DNA of 64,000 bases from Sporocytophaga sp. GTDB lineage: Bacteria > Bacteroidota > Bacteroidia > Cytophagales > Cytophagaceae. The stretch is taken from NCBI RefSeq assembly GCF_017745095.1, contig NZ_JAGHZZ010000005.1, positions 291,328 through 355,327 on the forward strand. The letters are read 5' to 3'. Both the position numbers and the translations under genes were made by a program. Positions 36,321-45,013 of this stretch are shown here, piece after piece (within the stretch, counting starts at the first letter, position 1; each line of letters starts with the position of its first letter). Below the pieces are notes generated by a model. It did not search any database. It had not been told where the DNA came from and was given only the letters and a program-made list of their open reading frames with translations.

Positions 36321-38096
36321 ATGCTCAATAAAAGTTTAATTTTTTGGTTTGTTTGTTCAGTCCTTTTATTACAGCAGGTAGATTCTTTTGGTCAAAAAGT
36401 TTTGAGGGATCTCATAGATAACACTGTTGACAAAAAACAAGGTGAAGTAGCTGAAGAGAAAAAGAAAGAAGAGACAGTTAAGATTCTCAAAGATTCTTTA
36501 CAAAAACTTATTGCCAAAAGAGACTCTCTCAAGCAGGATGATCCTAAGATTCTGGATGTAGCTGTTCAGTTCGATACTACTGAATTTAAGAAAAGAAACT
36601 TTTCTGTTAAATCAAGAAAGCCTAATTTTAACTTGACGAGTGAGGAAGGCTGGCAAAAAGAATTCTTGATTACTAATAATAAAGTATATAAGAAAAACCA
36701 CCAGTTAGACTCAACTAAACATGTGTTTGGCTGGCATCCATATTGGATGGGAAATGCATACAAAAGTTATAACTTTTCTTTGTTATCAGTAATTGCTTAT
36801 TTCAGCTATGAACTGGACCCAAATACTGGATCTTATTTTAATATTCATGAATGGAAAACAACATCTTTGATTGACTCTGCCCATGCCCATGGTTGTAAGG
36901 TTGTATTAAGTGTAACGAACTTTGGAACTGGAAATAACGGTAAGTTTTTATCTAATATAAGTGCACAGAAAACATTTATTAATACACTTATTACCTTATT
37001 AAGAGAGAAGAATGCAGATGGTGTCAATATAGACTTTGAAGCGATTTCTTCATCTAATAGGGCAGATCTGACTAACTTTATCATAGATTTATCCTCAAGT
37101 TTAAGAGCTTCCAAAAAGGATTATCTTATAACAATTGCTTTACCGGCGGTTGACTTTGATAATGTTTATGAAATGCAACAGCTGTCAAAGTATGTTGATT
37201 TATTTGTAATCATGGGTTATGAGTTTTATGGAGCTAATAGCAAGGTGGCAGGCCCCGTAGCGCCCATTCAAAGTGGTAATGTTTGGTGGCCTTATAACCT
37301 GGAAAGGGCAGTTGATGAATATTTGGTAGCTGGAGTTCCACCTGGTAAATTGCTTCTGGGTTTACCATATTATGGGGCAGAATGGCAGACTAAAGATCTC
37401 AAGTTTCCTAGTAAAGTAGAGGCTTTTGTTGGATACTCCATGTATAGAAGTATTAAAAATACACATGGCGAACTTTTATGCTGCGACGATGAGGTTAGTG
37501 GCAGTAAATTTCATGTTTACAGAGATGATCAGAATCGGTATAGACAAATCTGGTTCGAGGATAAAGTCTCTTTGGGTAAAAAGTATGATTGGATAAAAGA
37601 GAAAAAAATTGGAGGTATAGGTATTTGGGCTCTTGGTTATGATAATGGTCATACTGAATTATGGGAGTTGCTTGCAGATAAATTTTCATTAAAAGAAGAT
37701 TCTGTTGTTAAACCCAAAGTATTGAAAGCCTCTGTAAAGAAACCATCATTCTCATGGCAGATGATGTTATCTTATGCAATGAGAATACTTCAAAATCCAA
37801 GGGTACTTGTCACGAACCCAAGACCCTTATTTATCGTATTCGGTTCATTAATGGGAATCAGTATTGCTGGATTCCTAGTACTATTCAGGTATGGTTATCG
37901 TTTTAAGCGATACTGGAAAATTATTTTACAAGGTGGGATTTCATTAGTATTACTTATACTGCTCGGTCTTATATTTTTTACATTAAGATATGCAGGGTTA
38001 CGTGAGGTCGCATTTTTGCTAGGTGGATTTATAATTGCAGGAATTTTATTTCTTATTTTTAGTAGACAGTTTTTGGTTGAAAGAGATTTGCCTTAA
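36321..38096 (+). CDS. GH18-family glycosidase-like protein with C-terminal membrane helices, next to eCIS
   Basis: 591 residues. A signal-like N-terminal helix precedes a Lys/Glu-rich segment (about 30-75) and a GH18 barrel (about 130-460): FGWHPYWMG, AYFSYELD, HGCKVVLSVTNFG, the catalytic signature DGVNIDFE (233-240, E240 as general acid), VIMGYEFYG and GIGIWALGYDNG. The last 110 residues hold three membrane helices (about 508-530, 535-555, 560-582). GH18 enzymes cleave beta-1,4-N-acetylglucosamine bonds in chitin or, in some relatives, peptidoglycan-type glycans. Placed 17 bases before the eCIS cap gene and anchored to the inner membrane, a role in opening the cell wall for particle anchoring or release is attractive but unproven; a plain chitinase is the alternative. 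Confidence 0.8.
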   Translation: MLNKSLIFWFVCSVLLLQQVDSFGQKVLRDLIDNTVDKKQGEVAEEKKKEETVKILKDSLQKLIAKRDSLKQDDPKILDVAVQFDTTEFKKRNFSVKSRKPNFNLTSEEGWQKEFLITNNKVYKKNHQLDSTKHVFGWHPYWMGNAYKSYNFSLLSVIAYFSYELDPNTGSYFNIHEWKTTSLIDSAHAHGCKVVLSVTNFGTGNNGKFLSNISAQKTFINTLITLLREKNADGVNIDFEAISSSNRADLTNFIIDLSSSLRASKKDYLITIALPAVDFDNVYEMQQLSKYVDLFVIMGYEFYGANSKVAGPVAPIQSGNVWWPYNLERAVDEYLVAGVPPGKLLLGLPYYGAEWQTKDLKFPSKVEAFVGYSMYRSIKNTHGELLCCDDEVSGSKFHVYRDDQNRYRQIWFEDKVSLGKKYDWIKEKKIGGIGIWALGYDNGHTELWELLADKFSLKEDSVVKPKVLKASVKKPSFSWQMMLSYAMRILQNPRVLVTNPRPLFIVFGSLMGISIAGFLVLFRYGYRFKRYWKIILQGGISLVLLILLGLIFFTLRYAGLREVAFLLGGFIIAGILFLIFSRQFLVERDLP

Positions 38097-38113
38097 AACT
38101 ATTATTTTTATAA

Positions 38114-38659
38114 ATGATATATTCGGTACTAAATATAATTGGAGAAAGACTCAATTTTTACCTAAAGAATAGATTTGCTTTAGGTGAGGATAAGGTTATT
38201 TTATCTAATATAGTGAATCAGGATGGAAGCCTTGCTATTACTGAATCAGATAAAGTTGTAATCACTTTAGTCAATATTCAGGAGGAAACAGTATCAAGCA
38301 GACTAAATTCCAGTGTTAATATGGCCCGACCTATTAACCTAAATATTTATGTCATGTGTTCTGCTTACTTTACAGATAAAAACTATCCAGAAGCTTTAAA
38401 ATTTTTATCAGCTACTTTAAGTTTTTTTCAGTCCAATTGTGTGTTTACCCATAGCAATACTCCTGATTTAAATAGGAATATTGAAAAGCTGACTTTTGAA
38501 ATAGTGAATCAGGATTTACAAAATCAAAGTCATTTGTGGGGAACTTTGGGAGGAAAATATCTACCTTCAATTTTATATAAAGTCCGAATGGTGACTATTC
38601 AGGAAGGTAATTTTGAAGATGACTATACAAGAGTTACAGGTTTTAGCAGTATAATATAA
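38114..38659 (+). CDS. eCIS tube/sheath terminator (cap), DUF4255 / Pvc16-like
   Basis: 181 residues, matching the DUF4255 domain: an N-terminal helix (IYSVLNIIGERLNFYLKNRF), VVITLVNIQEE, RPINLNIYVMCSAYF, YPEALKFLSATLSFFQ and LWGTLGGKYLPSILYKVRMV. In PVC and AFP particles the Pvc16/Afp16 homologue caps the distal end of the tube and fixes its length. The protein is compact with no extra domain. First gene of the structural cluster, 17 bases after the GH18 gene and 25 bases before a protein of unknown role. Confidence 0.85.
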   Translation: MIYSVLNIIGERLNFYLKNRFALGEDKVILSNIVNQDGSLAITESDKVVITLVNIQEETVSSRLNSSVNMARPINLNIYVMCSAYFTDKNYPEALKFLSATLSFFQSNCVFTHSNTPDLNRNIEKLTFEIVNQDLQNQSHLWGTLGGKYLPSILYKVRMVTIQEGNFEDDYTRVTGFSSII

Positions 38660-38684
38660 AATATAAAATATAAAAGGCTGAACA

Positions 38685-39740
38685 ATGCTTGATATAAGTT
38701 TTAATTATAAAACACTTTTTAAATTAGCAGTTGGGCATAATTTTTATGCTGATAAGCCAGGTGAGGATTTGAAGATTGTTTTAGCATCTGAAAGTACAGG
38801 TCTGCTACGTAAGCTTGACCTTATTACCAAAGAAGATGCTGGTGAGTGTTTTTTTCTTTATGCTCCAGAAAAAGTAGAGGGCTTATTAAATCTGATTGAG
38901 AGAAAAGAACTAAAATTAACTTACTTATTATATACTAAGAATCAATATTTTTCTAACTTTACTGATGTTTCATTAGAAAATAACTCGAAAATTTTTTACT
39001 TTTCCAACAATCGGGTAACCAAAGAAAATGAAGCTCTTTTATTGCATCAGGGACAATATGCAGGAGACAAAGAGAGATATACCTTAAAAAAGGAAGTTAT
39101 TCTTCTTGGTGGAGATAAAGGAAGTAAATTTGAATTTAAAAATGATTTTAATCAGATTGTCTTATCTAAAGAAGTTGCTCCGGGCGGGAGTATAGCCATT
39201 AGTAATGCACAATTGCCATTAGGTCTTTATTTCCTATATGAAAATGGAGCTTTAAAGGATTCGTTTGTTTTATATACTAATGCTCCAATTTTAAAACCTG
39301 TTGGAATTATTGATATTTCATTGACAGGAAGTGTTAAGGATGAACTCATAGATGGGATAAAGAGCTTTGATATTCCATTTTTTAGTTATAAAATAGTATT
39401 TAACTCCAGGGCTACGTACTGGAAGTATTTACTAATAAGTAAGTACAATACTGGATTAAAGAATACAATCATAGATAGCGGTTCAGGTGATTTAAAATTT
39501 TCCGGTCCTCAGGAGGTAAAGCTGAATAACGGAGCTAATGCGATAATGTTTGTCTCGGATCAACCTTTGCCATTAAAGCAAATGTATGATTACAGGTTTC
39601 AATTGAAGAACGTAAAGAATGGAAGTTCAGGAGGGAAGGTAATAATGGATAAATTACCATTTGCTTCATTTGAAATGGTTAAACCTGAATCACGGGATGA
39701 AAAATCCAAAATTTTTTCTGAAATAATTATTCACATATAA
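38685..39740 (+). CDS. eCIS-associated protein of unknown function
   Basis: 351 residues with no signal peptide or membrane helix. It is beta-strand-rich (KFEFKNDFNQIVLSKEV, GLYFLYENG, FFSYKIVFNSRATYWKYLLIS) and acidic/lysine-balanced. I do not recognise it as any of the Pvc1-16 core classes. It lies between cap and sheath genes with gaps of 25 and 18 bases, so it is almost certainly co-expressed with the particle. The two-part look (about 1-210 and 211-351, the second part starting IDISLTG) suggests two beta domains. It may be a structural accessory, an assembly factor or a cap-associated collar. Confidence 0.65.
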   Translation: MLDISFNYKTLFKLAVGHNFYADKPGEDLKIVLASESTGLLRKLDLITKEDAGECFFLYAPEKVEGLLNLIERKELKLTYLLYTKNQYFSNFTDVSLENNSKIFYFSNNRVTKENEALLLHQGQYAGDKERYTLKKEVILLGGDKGSKFEFKNDFNQIVLSKEVAPGGSIAISNAQLPLGLYFLYENGALKDSFVLYTNAPILKPVGIIDISLTGSVKDELIDGIKSFDIPFFSYKIVFNSRATYWKYLLISKYNTGLKNTIIDSGSGDLKFSGPQEVKLNNGANAIMFVSDQPLPLKQMYDYRFQLKNVKNGSSGGKVIMDKLPFASFEMVKPESRDEKSKIFSEIIIHI

Positions 39741-39758
39741 TTTTTACAATTAATAACT

Positions 39759-41318
39759 ATGGCGCAAACTTTAGCAACCCCCGGCGTTTATATTGAAGAG
39801 AAAAATGCCTTTCCTAATTCTGTTGCTGGTATTCCTACTGCCATTCCGGCATTCATTGGATATACCGAAAAAGCAATAAGAGAGGGAGAGTCTTTAATCA
39901 ACCAGCCGGTAAGAATCACATCTCTTGCGGAATACCACAGCATTTTTGGTGCAGGAGTAAAAACCACATTTAGTATTCAGCAAAGTCAGGGATCATCATT
40001 TGATTTCCAGGTAGACGGTGCATCTTACAAGCTGGTTCAGGACAGCGAATCAAGATTTCTTTTCTATGATTCTCTGAGATTGTTCTTTGCAAACGGAGGT
40101 GGAACTTGCTACATCGTTTCTGTTGGTACTTATTATAAATCAGATTCTAGCCAGTCAGATGATGACTACTACGGTTCTAGCTCAAGCTCAGGTCCAAAGC
40201 TAAATTCAGTTTCTAAAAAAGCTTTAGAAGATGGTCTTATAGCTTTGATCAGTGAAGAAGAGCCAACAATGGTAGTAATTCCTGAAGCAGTTGAACTAGA
40301 AGAAGGTGACTGCTTTGCACTTCAGCAAGCAATGATTTCTCATTGTGGTTACAAAATGAAGAACAGATTTGCCATCCTTGATGTATTTAAAGGTACAGCG
40401 GCAAGAACTTATGACAGAAATGACGTAATTACAAGATTCAGAGAAGGTGTTGGTAGCAACTTCCTTGCTTACGGATCTGCTTATTACCCCTTCTTGAATA
40501 CTTCAATTGTACAGAATGAAGAAGTAAGTTATAAAAACATTTCAAATCTTGATGTTTTAGAGAGCCTACTTACTAAAGAGGTTGATCGTTCTACTGATGA
40601 TAAAAAGAAATCAGACGAAATAAAAACTGAGATCAAAAAAATCTCTAACCCAGATGCTGATGTTGAAGGCGTTAATCAAACTTTAAAAGTTGTTAGCCCT
40701 GTATTTAAATCAATTTTAACAAAAGTAAGAAACCTTTTGAACGTACTTCCTCCAAGTCCTGCAATGGCTGGTATATATACTGCTATTGACAATTCTAGAG
40801 GTGTATGGAAAGCTCCTGCTAATACTAGTATTGCTTCTGTTATTTCTCCTGTTGTAAAACTTACTCATGATGATCAGGAAGACCTGAACCTTACTGTAAC
40901 AGGTAAATCAGTAAATGCTATCAGATCATTCATCGGTCAGGGTACAATAGTTTGGGGTGCAAGAACTCTTGACGGGAATAGTCAGGATTGGAGATATATA
41001 AACGTAAGAAGAACGTTGATATTTATAGAGCAGTCTATTAAATATGCAGCTAAAGCTTATGTATATGAGCCAAACACTTCTAATACTTGGGTATTGGTTA
41101 AAAGTATGATCTCTTCATTCCTGAATGATCTTTGGAAACTTGGAGGTTTGGTTGGTGCATCTCCTGAGCAGGCTTATCAGGTTGAGATTGGTCTTGGCGC
41201 AACAATGACTCCAAACGATATACTTGATGGTGTTATGAGAATTTCTGTGAAAGTAGCAATCTCAAGACCTGCCGAATTTATCGTGATCACATTCCAGCAA
41301 AAAATGCAGGAATCATAA
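39759..41318 (+). CDS. eCIS contractile sheath protein (Pvc2-4-like)
   Basis: 519 residues. Opens with the tail-sheath signature TPGVYIEEKNAFPNSVAGIPTA followed by PAFIGYTEKA, and ends with the conserved sheath domain: SFIGQGTIVWGARTL, DWRYINVRRTLIFIEQSIK, SFLNDLWKLGGLVGASPEQAY and the final FIVITFQQKMQES strand used in subunit linking. The sheath surrounds the inner tube and contracts to drive it outward. Only one sheath gene is present, whereas PVC and AFP have three. A Ser/Asp-rich stretch (about 129-147) and a region at 265-310 look like surface insertions. Confidence 0.95.
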   Translation: MAQTLATPGVYIEEKNAFPNSVAGIPTAIPAFIGYTEKAIREGESLINQPVRITSLAEYHSIFGAGVKTTFSIQQSQGSSFDFQVDGASYKLVQDSESRFLFYDSLRLFFANGGGTCYIVSVGTYYKSDSSQSDDDYYGSSSSSGPKLNSVSKKALEDGLIALISEEEPTMVVIPEAVELEEGDCFALQQAMISHCGYKMKNRFAILDVFKGTAARTYDRNDVITRFREGVGSNFLAYGSAYYPFLNTSIVQNEEVSYKNISNLDVLESLLTKEVDRSTDDKKKSDEIKTEIKKISNPDADVEGVNQTLKVVSPVFKSILTKVRNLLNVLPPSPAMAGIYTAIDNSRGVWKAPANTSIASVISPVVKLTHDDQEDLNLTVTGKSVNAIRSFIGQGTIVWGARTLDGNSQDWRYINVRRTLIFIEQSIKYAAKAYVYEPNTSNTWVLVKSMISSFLNDLWKLGGLVGASPEQAYQVEIGLGATMTPNDILDGVMRISVKVAISRPAEFIVITFQQKMQES

Positions 41319-41369
41319 TTGATTAATTTAAATTTTTACTTAAACTGATAATTATTAAAAAATATAAAT

Positions 41370-41807
41370 ATGGCAGATACACAATGGCCCATTCCTAAGT
41401 TCCACTTTTCAGTAGAAATAGGAGGAACTCAAGTTGGATTCCAGGAGGTTTCTGGATTAAGCATGGAAACTCAATTTATTGAGTACCGAGCAGGAAATGA
41501 TTCAACATTTTTAACTCAGAAAATACCAGGACTTAAAAAGAACGGAAACATCACCTTGAAAAAAGGTATGTTCCAAGGAGACGAGACTTTCTGGCATTGG
41601 TGGAATGATGTTCAGGTAAATAAAGAAAGAAGAGAAACTGTAATCATAAACTTGCTAGATGAAGAAGGTAATCCTCTTTTTACATGGACTATCAACAATG
41701 CATTCCCAGTTAAGTTCTCTGCGCCTGATCTTAAATCAGATGCAAACGAGGTTGCAATAGAAACTCTTGAGCTTGCTCACGAAGGTATAGTGCAGACTCT
41801 TGCTTAA
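41370..41807 (+). CDS. eCIS inner tube protein 1 (gp19-like)
   Basis: 145 residues of the T4 gp19-like / Pvc1-type tube fold: PIPKFHFSVEIGGTQVGFQEVSGLSMETQFIEYR, shown by its FxVxI...F.EVSGL pattern, then the loop KIPGLKKNGNITLKKGMF, FWHWWNDV, VIINLLDEEGNPLFTWTINNAFPVKFSAPDL and EVAIETLELAHEGI in order. Rings of this protein stack to form the lumen that carries cargo. It follows the sheath gene by 51 bases, the usual order, and is expected to be among the most highly expressed genes of the cluster. Confidence 0.93.
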   Translation: MADTQWPIPKFHFSVEIGGTQVGFQEVSGLSMETQFIEYRAGNDSTFLTQKIPGLKKNGNITLKKGMFQGDETFWHWWNDVQVNKERRETVIINLLDEEGNPLFTWTINNAFPVKFSAPDLKSDANEVAIETLELAHEGIVQTLA

Positions 41808-41834
41808 TTAAAATAATTTTTACGGAAGTATATA

Positions 41835-42344
41835 ATGGCAACTGGAACTTCAACTTCCAAGAAAAAACCTTCTGCCGGTGGAGCGTCTAAGTACTATCCA
41901 CCTGTTGGGTTTCACTTCAGGGTTAGAATTGTTAATACCAATGACAGCTCTGGTTTAGACTCAAATTTTCAGGAGGTGTCTGGTATTTCTGCTGAGATAC
42001 CGACTGAAGATTTTTATGAAGGTGGAGTAAATTCATTTACTTATAAGCTTCCTAAAACAATGAAATATTCACCTTTACAGCTAAAGAGAGGCTTAGTGTC
42101 CTCTCTTTCAGCTTTAGGTGAATGGTGTAAAACAACATTGATTAATGGCTTTGACCAGCCTATAGTTACCAAGGATGTTGTGGTAAGTTTGTTGGATGAA
42201 GAAAATGAGCCGCTCATGTCTTGGAAATTTATAGATGCTTATCCCACTAAGTGGAGTGTATCAAATTTTAATGCCCAGAATAATGATATTGTTATTGAAA
42301 GCCTGGAATTAACCTATAAGCGATTTGAGCAGGTAAAGGTTTAA
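41835..42344 (+). CDS. eCIS inner tube protein 2 / tube initiator (gp19-like, Pvc5-like)
   Basis: 169 residues, a paralogue of the preceding gene: VGFHFRVRIVN, FQEVSGISAEI, SPLQLKRGLV, VVSLLDEENEPLMSWKFIDAYPTKW and DIVIESLELTYKRFEQV. It has a Ser/Lys/Gly-rich N-terminal extension of about 20 residues. In PVC and AFP the second and third tube paralogues (Pvc5, Pvc1) form the rings joining the tube to the spike hub; by gene order this one probably plays that adaptor role. A 27-base gap separates it from tube gene 1. Confidence 0.9.
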   Translation: MATGTSTSKKKPSAGGASKYYPPVGFHFRVRIVNTNDSSGLDSNFQEVSGISAEIPTEDFYEGGVNSFTYKLPKTMKYSPLQLKRGLVSSLSALGEWCKTTLINGFDQPIVTKDVVVSLLDEENEPLMSWKFIDAYPTKWSVSNFNAQNNDIVIESLELTYKRFEQVKV

Positions 42345-42347
42345 ATT

Positions 42348-42512
42348 ATGGCAATAGAAATTAAAGAATTAATTATTAAAATGACTGTTTCTTCTTCAAA
42401 TGGGGAGAAGAAAGCCGTACAGATGGAGGTGCCTTCTTCAGTTAAGAACAGAATTGTGAAGGAATGTGTGGAAAAAGTTATGCAAAAATTACAATCAAAG
42501 ATAGATAGATAG
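42348..42512 (+). CDS. eCIS small protein, DUF5908 / Pvc6-like
   Basis: A 54-residue ORF that fits exactly between neighbours: ATG 42348, TAG 42510-42512, and the next ATG at 42514. It starts MAIEIKELIIKMTV, continues with a polar loop (SSSNGEKK) and ends in a Lys/Glu-rich helix (NRIVKECVEKVMQKLQSK). Size, position between tube and LysM genes, and the IEIKELIIK opening match the short DUF5908/Pvc6-type proteins found at this place in eCIS clusters. Its role in the particle is unclear; a hub plug or assembly peptide is possible. Confidence 0.75.
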   Translation: MAIEIKELIIKMTVSSSNGEKKAVQMEVPSSVKNRIVKECVEKVMQKLQSKIDR

Positions 42513-42513
42513 T

Positions 42514-43200
42514 ATGGCTGCAAATTCAAGTGGATTGACTAAGATGGAGATAATCGGCTATAAAAAGTCGACCTTTGAAGATGAGCATGCCAGATTTAAG
42601 GTGCAGTTTAACCCAACTACTTTCAAACAGGAATATGCTGTTGAATTCGTAGAAGATGCGCCTCCTGGTTCTACTGACAGTCCGCAGAAGCTGAAAAAAG
42701 CTCCTTCAAAAAAGTTGAATATTACTCTTACTCTTGATGCTACAGGAGTAACAGGACAAGCCGGAACAAATGGAAGTAAAACAGTAGATATAATTGAAGA
42801 AATTAAAGCCTTTAAAAAAGCGACATATGATTTTATTGGCTCAACACACGATATACCATTTGTAAAGATCATTTGGGGGGTGAATACATTCCAGGGAAGA
42901 TTGAGAAATTTGACCGTTACCCACAATATGTTTAAGTCAAATGGTGACCCGCTTAGAAGTACTTTAGAAGCTTCATTTGAAAGTTCAAAAGAAGCCTCGA
43001 AACAAGCTAAGGAGCATGATCTACAATCTCCTGATTTAACACATTTAAGAACAGTAAAATTTGGAGATACATTACCGTTAATGTGTAATGAAATTTATAA
43101 TGATTGTTCTCTCTACTTAAAAGTAGCTAAGTTTAACAACCTGGTAGATTTTCGTAATCTGGAACCAGGTACAGAGATTATTTTTCCTCCAATAGTATGA
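42514..43200 (+). CDS. eCIS LysM baseplate hub protein (Pvc7 / gp53-like)
   Basis: 228 residues. The N-terminal part (MEIIGYKKSTF, KVQFNPTTFKQEYAVEF, FVKIIWGVNTFQGRL, FKSNGDPLRSTLEASF) is the conserved CIS tube/LysM-associated hub domain. The last 50 or so residues (HLRTVKFGDTLPLMCNEIYND, then PGTEIIFPPIV) are a LysM domain. In PVC/AFP the equivalent Pvc7/Afp7 links tube initiators to the VgrG-like spike. LysM may bind glycan or serve structurally. The stop overlaps the next start (ATGA at 43197-43200), implying coupled translation of hub and spike. Confidence 0.9.
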   Translation: MAANSSGLTKMEIIGYKKSTFEDEHARFKVQFNPTTFKQEYAVEFVEDAPPGSTDSPQKLKKAPSKKLNITLTLDATGVTGQAGTNGSKTVDIIEEIKAFKKATYDFIGSTHDIPFVKIIWGVNTFQGRLRNLTVTHNMFKSNGDPLRSTLEASFESSKEASKQAKEHDLQSPDLTHLRTVKFGDTLPLMCNEIYNDCSLYLKVAKFNNLVDFRNLEPGTEIIFPPIV

Positions 43201-44984
43201 GTACATCCCTGATTGCAAATGATACCAGTTTAGTAACCTATGACATTCTTACTGATGGTGCTCTTATTCCTGGTGAACATCAGATTGTCTCAATTAATGT
43301 TTCAAGGGCAGTAAATAGAATTGGTACAGCAACTGTAACTATTGTTGATGGAGGATTTTCCGGATTAGCTGAAGATTTTCCCTCTTCTAATTCAGGATTA
43401 TTTGATCCTGGAAAGAAAATAACAATCAAGGCAGGTTATCATGCCAAAAACGAAATAATTTTTGAAGGCATTATCGTAAAACAGGGATTAAGTCTGTCAC
43501 ATGACAGTCGTAAGTTGATTATTGATTGTAAAGAGGAAGCTTATAAAATGGCTCTTGCTAGAAACAATGCTATATTCCTTGATAAAACAGATAGTCAGGT
43601 TATTTCAGATCTAATAGGTAAAAGCGGTCTTCAGGCAACTGTAACTTCTACAGAAGCCACACATCCGGAACTTGTTCAATATTTTTGCTCTGATTGGGAT
43701 TATATGCTGATGAGAGCCGATTTTAATGGGCATATTGTTGTTACAGAGGGGAGCAAAATTAAAGTCGGTAAACCTGATGTTTCGTCCGCTCCGGTTGTTG
43801 AAGTAGTGAATGGACAGACTTTAATGGAAATAGATGTCGAAATAGATGCAAGAAATCAATTTCCTAAAGTAACAAGCACTGCATGGGATGTAGCTACTCA
43901 AAAGATTCTGGATGCGAATTCAGGTAGTGTAACAGTACCGGCCGTTGGTATTACTCCTGATAAATTAAGCAGTGTACATGGAATAGCAGAATATCACCTT
44001 CAAACGCCCGCAAATCTACCCAATAACGTACTGCAGGCATGGGCAACCGGTAAATTGACAAGATCGAAGCTGTCTATGTTGCAAGGTCATGCTAAATTTA
44101 TAGGTAGCGCCTTGGTCAAGCCGGATGTTGTTTTAACATTGAAAGGTCTTAGTGATCATTTTAATGGCGATGTTTATGTAAGTGCAGTGAACCATGTTCT
44201 TGAAGACGGAGAGTGGCTCACACAGGCTAGTTTTGGAATTTCATTCAAATCTTATTCCGAATCTAACAACGATATCGTAGCGCCCTCAGTTAGTGGAATA
44301 ACCGCTGGGATCAAAGGACTTCAAACTGCGATAGTAAAGAAAATAGATGCTGATCCTGCTGGTCAGCACAGAATACAAATCAGTTATCCGACATTGAAAC
44401 AGGATAACATGGGTATTTGGGCCAGACTTTCCACTTTTTATGCGACAAATGGATCAGGAACATTTTTTATTCCTGAAATTAATGATGAAGTTGTTATCGG
44501 TTTTCTAAATGAAGATCCAGAACAGCCTATAATTCTTGGTTCTGTATACAGCGCTAAGAATGTTCCAGCCTTCACTTCTGAAGAAAAAAATAATACAAAA
44601 TCTTTTGTTACCAGAAGTAAAATGAAATTGACTTTTGATGAAGAAAAGAAAATTATTACCATTATTACTCCCGGGAACAATAGCATTGTGTTGGACGATG
44701 ATAAAGGAGCCATAACAGCAACAGACAAGAATAACAATAAAATGGAGATGACTGATGCTGGAATAACCTTTGATTGTGTGAAGGATTTTACTATTAAAGC
44801 CCAAGGGAAAGTTATTATTGAAGCACAGCAAGATATTCAGGCTAAAGCTACCGGAAATCTTAAGGGAGAAGGAATGGCTGTAGAACTAAAAGGGAGTACT
44901 AAATTTGCCGCAGAAGCAGCGATGGCTGAGGTTAAGGGATCCGGTCAGACAGTCATAAAAGGCGGAGTGGTAATGATTAATTAA
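43197..44984 (+). CDS. eCIS VgrG-like spike protein (Pvc8-like)
   Basis: 595 residues. The N-terminal gp27-like part has VTYDILTDGALIPGEHQIVSINVSRAVNRI-type strands, KITIKAGYHAKNEIIFEGIIVKQ and a ChW-like DWDYMLMRADFNG. The centre carries the gp5 OB-fold (QHRIQISYPTLKQDNMGIWARLS, FFIPEINDEVVIGFLNEDPEQPIILGSVYS). The C-terminal 100 residues form the repetitive beta-helix spike (SIVLDDDKGAITATDKNNNKMEM, FTIKAQGKVIIEAQQDIQAKA). No toxin or lysozyme domain is fused to the end, so any cargo must be loaded separately. The PAAR gene follows after 29 bases. Confidence 0.93.
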   Translation: MSTSLIANDTSLVTYDILTDGALIPGEHQIVSINVSRAVNRIGTATVTIVDGGFSGLAEDFPSSNSGLFDPGKKITIKAGYHAKNEIIFEGIIVKQGLSLSHDSRKLIIDCKEEAYKMALARNNAIFLDKTDSQVISDLIGKSGLQATVTSTEATHPELVQYFCSDWDYMLMRADFNGHIVVTEGSKIKVGKPDVSSAPVVEVVNGQTLMEIDVEIDARNQFPKVTSTAWDVATQKILDANSGSVTVPAVGITPDKLSSVHGIAEYHLQTPANLPNNVLQAWATGKLTRSKLSMLQGHAKFIGSALVKPDVVLTLKGLSDHFNGDVYVSAVNHVLEDGEWLTQASFGISFKSYSESNNDIVAPSVSGITAGIKGLQTAIVKKIDADPAGQHRIQISYPTLKQDNMGIWARLSTFYATNGSGTFFIPEINDEVVIGFLNEDPEQPIILGSVYSAKNVPAFTSEEKNNTKSFVTRSKMKLTFDEEKKIITIITPGNNSIVLDDDKGAITATDKNNNKMEMTDAGITFDCVKDFTIKAQGKVIIEAQQDIQAKATGNLKGEGMAVELKGSTKFAAEAAMAEVKGSGQTVIKGGVVMIN

Positions 44985-45013
44985 TTTTGAAGTTTTAATT
45001 TAATACAAATAGA

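Noticed and set aside
40141..40200. Low-complexity Ser/Asp stretch in the sheath as a frameshift or insertion artefact
   Set aside because: The frame is continuous and surface loops of variable sequence are common in sheath proteins.
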